DNA of 5,807 bases from an uncultured Eubacteriales bacterium. GTDB lineage: Bacteria > Bacillota > Clostridia > UMGS1810. The position numbers were made by a program, and so were the translations under genes. Location of the stretch: contig USKN01000121.1 in assembly GCA_900555295.1 (NCBI GenBank), forward strand, positions 1 to 5,807, in the 5' to 3' direction. This document shows positions 1 to 5,194 of this stretch, piece after piece (position 1 is the stretch's first letter; the number at the start of each line of letters is the position of its first letter). The notes beneath the pieces were generated by a model that did no database searches, was not told where the DNA came from, and saw only the letters and a list, made by a program, of their open reading frames with translations.

Positions 1-316
1 CAAAATACAAAAATACATCAAGTACAAACCCGTAAAACAGAGCAGTTACAAACGATAAAATATAGTTTTTCTTTACTTTTCCCAAAATTGCCGACATTGC
101 GGCTATAAGTAAAAACTGCAGCAAATACTCTGCCATACCGAATGTAAAATGGCTGTATGTTTGGCTTATTTTAAGGTGTATAAGATATGCGGGTGCTACC
201 ACCATAGATATACCCAAATCGGCTTTTGTCATAAGCGAACAGCCAAAAGCAAGTATTATAACACCAAATACATAAGTCCATACGTTAATATTTTTTATTT
301 TAATTTTGTTTTTCAT
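1..316 (-). CDS. Partial multi-pass membrane protein, YczE/DUF6198-like (N-terminal 105 residues)
   Basis: This reading frame starts at ATG 316-314 and stays open to the left edge, so the C-terminus is outside the window. Seen: a short lysine-rich N-terminus (residues 1-8), then hydrophobic segments at about 12-29, 62-79 and 84-105. This looks like an integral membrane protein with its N-terminus probably cytoplasmic. Between the first two segments lie LMTKADLGISMVVAPAY (28-44) and FGMAEYLLQ (59-67). From memory these resemble the YczE/YyaS/DUF6198 family, whose transport or other function is not established. An in-frame TAA at 340-338 and the absence of another start codon make 316 the only sensible start. 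The ribosome site is weak: AGGA ends only 2 bases before ATG, while a second AAAGGA lies 14 bases away. The gene begins 26 bp after gyrA with no terminator between, so co-transcription is likely. I am confident it is a real membrane protein gene and moderately confident of the family. Confidence 0.8.
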   Translation of the reverse strand, partial: MKNKIKIKNINVWTYVFGVIILAFGCSLMTKADLGISMVVAPAYLIHLKISQTYSHFTFGMAEYLLQFLLIAAMSAILGKVKKNYILSFVTALFYGFVLDVFLYF

Positions 317-342
317 TATCCTGTGTATTTTCCTTTTTTACA

Positions 343-2907
343 TTATTCGTTATTTTGATTATCTTTCGTATTTTCTGTATTTTCTATATTTTCCGCATTT
401 TCCGCATTTTCTTCATTTTCGGTATCTTCACTGTTTTCATCATCTTTTTGTTCTTCTTTTGCGGTGCGTGCAACAGATACTACTTTTACGTTATCTTCAA
501 GCCGCATAACTCTTACACCCATCGTAACTCTGCCGAACTTGCTTACCTCGTCGGAGCTTATTCTTATAACTATTCCCTCCGATGTAATAAGCATAATATC
601 GTCATCATCACCTATTACGGTGTAGCCTGCCATATCACCCGTTTTTTCGGTAATTTTATAACCCGTTACACCTTTACCGCCTCTTATTTGAAGTTTAAAA
701 TCGGTTGCGTCGGTTTTTTTGCCGTATCCGTTTTCGGTTACCGCCAATATTACCGAGCTGTCAGAGCATACGTCGCCGCCTATAACATAGTCGCCTTCGT
801 TAAGTCTTATACCCGTTACGCCCGACGCACCTCTGCCCATAGGACGAACGTCGGTTTCTTTAAACTTAATGCACATACCCGACTTTGTGCCCAATATTAT
901 ATTGCTGCTGCCGTCGGTTTCGCTTACCTTTATAAGCTCGTCGTCATCTCTTAAACCTATTGCAATTATACCTCCTTTTCTGTTAGTATCGTAATCCGAC
1001 AAAAGCGTTCTTTTAACAAATCCGCGTTTTGTTATCATTGTAAGGTATTTATCTTCTTCAAACTCACGCAGCGGTATCATAGCGGTTACTTTTTCGTCTT
1101 TTTCTATCGGCAAAAGGTTTACAATTGCCGTTCCTTTTGCTCCCCTTCCCGTTTCGGCAATGCGGTAAGCTTTTATTTTGTACATTTTACCCTTGTTGGT
1201 AAAAAACATAAGGTAATCGTGTGATGAAGCAATGTGGATATTTTCAACAAAATCCTCGTCACGTGTGGATAAACCCGATATACCTCTTCCGCCTCTGTGC
1301 TGGCTTTTGTATACCGACGCCGCAATACGTTTTATATAACCAAAGTGAGTTAAAATAATTACAACGTCCTCTTCTTCAATTAAATCTTCGTAATCCACAT
1401 CATCAACAGCCGCCTCTATGCTTGTACGTCTGTCATCTCCGTATTTTTCGGCAATTTCGGTAATTTCTTTTTTAATTTGCTCCAAAAGCTTGTGTTCGTC
1501 GGCTAAAAGCGCTTTGTATTCTTCGGTTTTAAGTACCAAATCGTTGTACTCGTTTTCTATCTTTTCGCCGTTTAATCTTTGCAGCTGTGCAAGTTTCATA
1601 TCAAGTACGCTTTGTGCCTGTATATCGCTGAACCCAAAACGTGCCATTAATTTTTCTTTTGCGTCATCGTAAGAATTACGTATAATTTGTATTACTTCGT
1701 CAATATTTGCAATGGCAATTCTCAAGCCCTCCAAGATATGCATTCTTGCAAGCGCTTTGTCCAAATCAAATTTTGTACGTCTGCGTACAATATCTTCCTG
1801 GAACGATATAAAATGTGCCAATATATCTTTAAGACCCATAACTTTAGGTTTGTTATCTACAATTGCAAGCATATTTATAGAAAAACTGTCCTGTAATCTT
1901 GTAAATTTATAGAGGTGGTTTAACACAACCTGCGGATTTGCGTCACGCTTTAAATCTATTACGATTTTTAAACCGTTTCTGTCGCTCGATAAATCCTTAA
2001 TATTTGATATACCCTCTATTCGTTTATCTTTAACGTGCTCGGCAATTGACTCAACAAGCACTCTTTTGTTTACCTGATACGGAAGTTCGGTTATAACAAT
2101 TGAGTATTTGTCGTTTTTTTCTTCAACAATTTCGCATTTTGCACGTACTGTTACTTTGCCTTTACCCGTTTCGTAAGCTTTACGTATGCCCGTTCGTCCC
2201 ATAATTGACGCACGCGTCGGAAAATCGGGGCCTTTTACATATTCCATAAGCTCATCTACCGTAATATCGGGGTTATCTATTTGAGCCACAGCCGCACCCA
2301 CAACTTCACGCAGGTTATGCGGAGGAATGTTGGTTGCCATACCTACCGCTATACCCGAACATCCGTTTACCAAAAGCACGGGTATACGTGCCGGAAGTAC
2401 AACGGGTTCTTTTCGCTTTTCGTCAAAGTTGGGTATAAAATCAACCGTGTTTTTATCTATATCATTTAACAGCTCGTTGGCTATTTTGCTCATTCTCGCC
2501 TCGGTGTAACGGTAAGCTGCCGGGGGGTCGCCGTCTATTGAACCAAAGTTACCGTGACCGTCAATTAAAGGATAGCGCAGCGAAAAATCCTGTGCCATAC
2601 GTACAAGTGCGTCATATGCCGACGCGTCACCGTGAGGGTGATACCTACCTATAACGTTACCTACCGTTGTAGCCGATTTAAAAAACGGCTTGTCCGATGT
2701 TAAATGTTCTTCGTTCATAGCGTATAAAATACGTCTGTGTACAGGTTTTAAACCGTCGCGCACATCGGGGAGCGCACGGCTTATAATTACCGACATTGCA
2801 TAGTCGATAAATGCCTCTTTCATTCTTTTTTCTATATCTATATTGAGTATTGTCTGATTTTCAAAATGTTCTTCAATACTGCCGTTTTGTTTGTTTTCGT
2901 TATCCAT
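343..2907 (-). CDS. gyrA: DNA gyrase subunit A (854 aa)
   Basis: GyrA is the DNA-breaking and DNA-wrapping subunit of the cytoplasmic A2B2 gyrase, which uses ATP hydrolysed by GyrB to add negative supercoils. Seen: the winged-helix and tower region contains HPHGDASAYD (90-99, the quinolone region) and the catalytic pair Arg133-Tyr134 in AAYRYTEAR. Next come LLVNGCSGIAVGMATNIPPHN (about 178-198), a coiled-coil and hinge region (about 365-490), and the C-terminal beta-pinwheel from about 510. The GyrA box is QHRGGRG (536-542), whose Gln and RGG core mark gyrase rather than ParC. A related QIRGGKG occurs at 740-746. Residues 817-854 form an acidic, Asn-rich tail. I chose ATG 2907 because GGGAGGA lies 5 bases upstream. 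A start at 2931 would add eight non-conserved residues, overlap the end of gyrB and place that ribosome site inside the gene. The gene lies 13 bp behind gyrB and is surely in the same transcript. Confidence 0.98.
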   Translation of the reverse strand: MDNENKQNGSIEEHFENQTILNIDIEKRMKEAFIDYAMSVIISRALPDVRDGLKPVHRRILYAMNEEHLTSDKPFFKSATTVGNVIGRYHPHGDASAYDALVRMAQDFSLRYPLIDGHGNFGSIDGDPPAAYRYTEARMSKIANELLNDIDKNTVDFIPNFDEKRKEPVVLPARIPVLLVNGCSGIAVGMATNIPPHNLREVVGAAVAQIDNPDITVDELMEYVKGPDFPTRASIMGRTGIRKAYETGKGKVTVRAKCEIVEEKNDKYSIVITELPYQVNKRVLVESIAEHVKDKRIEGISNIKDLSSDRNGLKIVIDLKRDANPQVVLNHLYKFTRLQDSFSINMLAIVDNKPKVMGLKDILAHFISFQEDIVRRRTKFDLDKALARMHILEGLRIAIANIDEVIQIIRNSYDDAKEKLMARFGFSDIQAQSVLDMKLAQLQRLNGEKIENEYNDLVLKTEEYKALLADEHKLLEQIKKEITEIAEKYGDDRRTSIEAAVDDVDYEDLIEEEDVVIILTHFGYIKRIAASVYKSQHRGGRGISGLSTRDEDFVENIHIASSHDYLMFFTNKGKMYKIKAYRIAETGRGAKGTAIVNLLPIEKDEKVTAMIPLREFEEDKYLTMITKRGFVKRTLLSDYDTNRKGGIIAIGLRDDDELIKVSETDGSSNIILGTKSGMCIKFKETDVRPMGRGASGVTGIRLNEGDYVIGGDVCSDSSVILAVTENGYGKKTDATDFKLQIRGGKGVTGYKITEKTGDMAGYTVIGDDDDIMLITSEGIVIRISSDEVSKFGRVTMGVRVMRLEDNVKVVSVARTAKEEQKDDENSEDTENEENAENAENIENTENTKDNQNNE
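370..423 (-). repeat. Six 9-bp tandem units in the gyrA 3' end, encoding (X-Glu-Asn)6
   Basis: On the plus strand, six consecutive 9-base units of the form ATTTTCNNN run from 370 to 423. Two of them (388-396 and 397-405) are identical. On the coding strand each unit reads NNN-GAA-AAT, giving TEN-EEN-AEN-AEN-IEN-TEN at GyrA residues 829-846. Looser copies flank the array at 361-369 and 424-441. The fixed GAA-AAT codons with a variable first codon suggest growth by slippage or unequal recombination in a tail under weak constraint. Confidence 0.9.
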
Positions 2908-2912
2908 TTTAA

Positions 2913-2919
2913 TCCTCCC
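2913..2919 (-). promoter_or_regulatory. Strong ribosome binding site that fixes the gyrA start
   Basis: The minus strand reads GGGAGGA, followed by 5 bases and then ATG at 2907. This is an almost ideal match to the anti-Shine-Dalgarno sequence of 16S rRNA. It lies wholly in the 13-bp gap after the gyrB stop (TAG, 2923-2921), so gyrA has its own strong initiation site rather than depending only on coupling to gyrB. Confidence 0.9.
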
Positions 2920-2920
2920 G

Positions 2921-4831
2921 CTATATATCAAGGTTTACGGCATACTGCGCGTTTTCCTCAATGAATTTTTTACGCGGTTCTACTTCGTCGCCCATTAAAA
3001 CCGTAAATATTTCATCTGCGGCGATAGCGTCCTGCATAGTTACTCTTAAAAGTATTCTGTGTTCGGGGTTCATTGTTGTTTCCCACAATTCGTTGGGGTC
3101 CATTTCACCCAAACCTTTGTAACGGCTTATTTCTACCTTTGCGTTTTCGTCGCCGCCTTTTAATTCTTCGCTTATGCGGTCGCGTTCTTCGTCGGAAAAT
3201 GCAACGTGAGATTTTTTACCTCTCGAGAGCTTGTAAAGAGGCGGTTTTGCCAAATATACGTGTCCTTCTTCAATTAACGGACGCATAAATCTGAAAAAGA
3301 AAGTAAGCAAAAGCGTTTGTATATGCGCACCGTCAACATCGGCATCCGCCATAATAATTATTTTGCCGTAACGGAGCTTTGTTATATCAAATTCATCTCC
3401 AATGCCCGCACCGAGCGAAATTATAACAGGCAAAAGTTTTTCGTTGCCGTAAACTTTGTCGGCTCTTGATTTTTCTACATTGAGCATTTTACCCCAAAGA
3501 GGGAGTATTGCCTGGTAGTTACTGTCACGTCCGCCCGTTGCCGAGCCGCCTGCCGAGTCACCTTCAACTATGTATATCTCGGTTTTGTCGGGGTCTTTTT
3601 CGTGGCAGTCACGCAGTTTACCAGGAAGTGAATTGCTTTCAAGCGGAGATTTGCGCCTTGTTGCCTCACGTGCTTTACGTGCGGCTTCTCTTGCGCGTGA
3701 CGCCATTAACGCTTTTTCTATTATAATTTTTCCAACTGCAGGGTTTTCTTCAAAAAAGTCGGTAAGTTTTTCGTTTACCATATTTTCAACAACCGAACGC
3801 ATTTCGGAGTTACCGAGTTTTGTTTTGGTTTGTCCCTCAAACTGCGGTTCTTCAACCTTTACCGATATAACGGCGGTTAAACCCTCACGTACGTCCTCGC
3901 CCGAGAGTTTTTCTTCGTTTTTTATAAATTTGTATTTGCGCGCATAATCGTTTAACACCTTTGTAAGCGCACTTTTAAATCCCGTTTCGTGCGTTCCTCC
4001 CTCGGTTGTGGCTATATTATTTGCAAACGAAACTATATTTTCGGTGTAGCTGTCGTTCCACTGAAGTGCAACCTCCGCGTCACTTTTATCACCTTTGCCG
4101 CTTACATAAATTACATCGTGCAATACATTTTTGCTTTTGTTTATGTATGTTACAAAGTTGCGTATACCGCCGTCATAGTGCAAAACTTCTTCTTTTATTT
4201 CGTCGCCTCTTAAATCACGCAGGTGAATTTTAACACCACCGTTTAAAAAAGCCTGTTCTCTTAATCTGTGAAGGAGTGTATCGTAATCGTATACAAGTTC
4301 TTCAAAAATTTCGTAATCGGGTTTAAAATGTACTTTTGTACCCGTTTTATCGGTATCGCCTATTATTTTTAAGTCGGTAAGCTTATTTCCTCTTTGATAT
4401 TTTTGATAATAAATATGCTCGCCGTCCGCAACTTCAACTTCAAGGTATTCGCTCAAAGCGTTAACAACCGACGCACCTACACCGTGAAGTCCGCCCGATA
4501 CTTTGTATCCTCCGCCGCCGAATTTTCCGCCTGCGTGCAAAATTGTAAATACAACTTCAACAGTGGGAATACCCATTTTATGGTGAATACCCACAGGTAT
4601 ACCTCGTCCGTCATCGGTAACCGTAATAGAGTTGTCGGGGTTTATATCCACGCTTATTTTATCGCAATATCCGGCAAGCGCCTCATCTATACTGTTGTCC
4701 ACAATTTCGTAAACAAGGTGATGAAGTCCTCTTACCGATGTTGAGCCTATATACATACCCGGTCTTTTACGTACTGCCTCCAAGCCTTCGAGTACCTGTA
4801 TACTTGACTCATCATAATTTGAATTACTCAT
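2921..4831 (-). CDS. gyrB: DNA gyrase subunit B (636 aa)
   Basis: GyrB is the ATPase and TOPRIM subunit of gyrase. Seen, with numbering from ATG 4831: the GHKL ATPase has Glu42 and Asn46 in YEIVDNSIDEA, DDGRGIP at 73-79, and the glycine-rich lid GGKFGGGGYKVSGGLHGVG at 101-119. The transducer has QTKTKLG (334-340) with Lys336 as the ATP-sensing lysine. The TOPRIM domain has EGDSAGG (Glu423) and DADVDG (Asp496, Asp498, Asp500) for Mg2+. The C-terminal tail has YKGLGEM (571-577) and ends in the usual NLDI. The length fits the short Gram-positive form (about 640 aa) without the E. coli insertion. ATG 4840 would add three residues (MKY), but its ribosome site is too close. AAGGA at 4845-4841 sits 9 bases before ATG 4831, so I prefer 4831. 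Unusual residues are Ala135/Asp136 where E. coli has Arg136, Trp446 in PLWGK, and Gln505 in GAHIQT. All catalytic residues are intact. Confidence 0.98.
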   Translation of the reverse strand: MSNSNYDESSIQVLEGLEAVRKRPGMYIGSTSVRGLHHLVYEIVDNSIDEALAGYCDKISVDINPDNSITVTDDGRGIPVGIHHKMGIPTVEVVFTILHAGGKFGGGGYKVSGGLHGVGASVVNALSEYLEVEVADGEHIYYQKYQRGNKLTDLKIIGDTDKTGTKVHFKPDYEIFEELVYDYDTLLHRLREQAFLNGGVKIHLRDLRGDEIKEEVLHYDGGIRNFVTYINKSKNVLHDVIYVSGKGDKSDAEVALQWNDSYTENIVSFANNIATTEGGTHETGFKSALTKVLNDYARKYKFIKNEEKLSGEDVREGLTAVISVKVEEPQFEGQTKTKLGNSEMRSVVENMVNEKLTDFFEENPAVGKIIIEKALMASRAREAARKAREATRRKSPLESNSLPGKLRDCHEKDPDKTEIYIVEGDSAGGSATGGRDSNYQAILPLWGKMLNVEKSRADKVYGNEKLLPVIISLGAGIGDEFDITKLRYGKIIIMADADVDGAHIQTLLLTFFFRFMRPLIEEGHVYLAKPPLYKLSRGKKSHVAFSDEERDRISEELKGGDENAKVEISRYKGLGEMDPNELWETTMNPEHRILLRVTMQDAIAADEIFTVLMGDEVEPRKKFIEENAQYAVNLDI

Positions 4832-4840
4832 ATATTTCAT

Positions 4841-4849
4841 TCCTTCCTT
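4841..4849 (-). promoter_or_regulatory. gyrB ribosome binding site (doubled AAGGAAGGA)
   Basis: The minus strand reads AAGGAAGGA immediately before ATG 4840. It contains two overlapping AAGGA cores. The upstream core is 4 bases from ATG 4840 and the downstream core is 9 bases from ATG 4831. The second pairing has the more usual spacing, which is why I start gyrB at 4831. Use of both starts is possible. Confidence 0.7.
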
Positions 4850-4852
4850 AAA

Positions 4853-4877
4853 TTTTTATATTTTTTAAATATAAAAA
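4853..4877. repeat. Perfect 11-bp AT-only inverted repeat upstream of gyrB
   Basis: TTTTTATATTT (4853-4863) and AAATATAAAAA (4867-4877) are exact inverted copies separated by three T residues (plus strand). The stem contains no G or C, and there is no GC-rich stem followed by a U-run, so it is not a convincing terminator. It fills most of the spacer between remB and gyrB and overlaps the candidate gyrB promoter. A role as a protein-binding site or an easily melted region is inference only. Confidence 0.6.
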
Positions 4878-4883
4878 AGTGAA
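4855..4883 (-). promoter_or_regulatory. Candidate sigma-A-type promoter for gyrB-gyrA
   Basis: On the minus strand TTCACT (4883-4878; 4 of 6 matches to TTGACA) is followed after exactly 17 bases by TATAAA (4860-4855; 5 of 6 matches to TATAAT). Transcription would begin near 4848, within the ribosome site. The leader to ATG 4831 would be short, about 17 bases. Gyrase genes in other bacteria commonly have their own supercoiling-sensitive promoter, so a promoter here makes sense. In such AT-rich DNA, though, a match of this quality can arise by chance. Confidence 0.35.
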
Positions 4884-4886
4884 AAA

Positions 4887-5144
4887 TTATTTTATATATT
4901 CCGCTCTTTTTAAAAGCGTTGCCGACGATATCGGCGATATATATACTTTTGTTTTATTTTTTTCGTAAGTTATAACATACGATTTCGGCATATCATATTT
5001 GCTAACGTTTATAACGTTGTCTGATAACTGCGCCTCTTTTAAAAACTGCTTTGTAATTTTAGATACCGAGGTTGTTTCCATATCGCAAATGGCTATTATA
5101 TTTTTATCATTTACCGCAAGGTCGGCGCCCAAATGCAAAAACAT
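4887..5144 (-). CDS. remB: Extracellular matrix regulator RemB-like protein (DUF370, 85 aa)
   Basis: This is a small protein of the RemA/RemB (DUF370) family. In B. subtilis, RemA is a DNA-binding activator of biofilm matrix genes, and RemB (YaaB), encoded between recF and gyrB, has a related role that is less well defined. Seen: the N-terminal MFLHLG (family MYIHLG), the central PKSYVIT (53-59), and the C-terminal YISPISSATLLKRAEY (68-83), which matches the family's Y-S-P-(I/L)-S-S-x-T-L-x-K-R signature. The length is about that of the B. subtilis protein. The position between recF and gyrB is the diagnostic one for RemB as opposed to RemA, which lies near gmk. ATG 5144 is preceded by GAGG at 5157-5154 with a 9-base spacer. 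The stop is TAA at 4889-4887, about 55 bp before gyrB. Which genes it regulates in this organism cannot be told from here. Confidence 0.93.
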   Translation of the reverse strand: MFLHLGADLAVNDKNIIAICDMETTSVSKITKQFLKEAQLSDNVINVSKYDMPKSYVITYEKNKTKVYISPISSATLLKRAEYIK

Positions 5145-5153
5145 ACTTTTTTA

Positions 5154-5160
5154 CCTCTTT
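5154..5160 (-). promoter_or_regulatory. remB ribosome binding site
   Basis: The minus strand reads AAAGAGG at 5160-5154, 9 bases before ATG 5144. It supports that start. The rest of the spacer back to the recF stop is almost all purine on this strand and shows no convincing promoter or terminator. Confidence 0.7.
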
Positions 5161-5194
5161 TCTCATTTTCTCATTTTCTTATTTTTTTTATTTT

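Noticed and set aside
355..954. A 199-codon open frame on the plus strand opposite the 3' end of gyrA.
   Set aside because: It is antisense to well-conserved gyrA coding sequence. Its product is a low-complexity run of Phe, Ile and Tyr from the reverse of the AT-rich repeats, and it has no recognisable domain. The other plus-strand frames opposite gyrA, gyrB, remB and recF were left out for the same reason.
2908..2931. An upstream ATG at 2931 that would lengthen GyrA by eight residues.
   Set aside because: The added residues are not conserved, the start lies within the end of gyrB, and the strong GGGAGGA ribosome site would then fall inside the gene. ATG 2907 fits much better.
4853..4877. 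The inverted repeat read as a transcription terminator after remB.
   Set aside because: The stem has only A-T pairs and is not followed by a clear U-run after a stable hairpin, so it would not form a strong intrinsic terminator.
4921..4935. Short inverted repeat GCCGA-N5-TCGGC.
   Set aside because: Only five pairs and wholly inside remB, at codons for the conserved SPISS region. Chance is enough to explain it.
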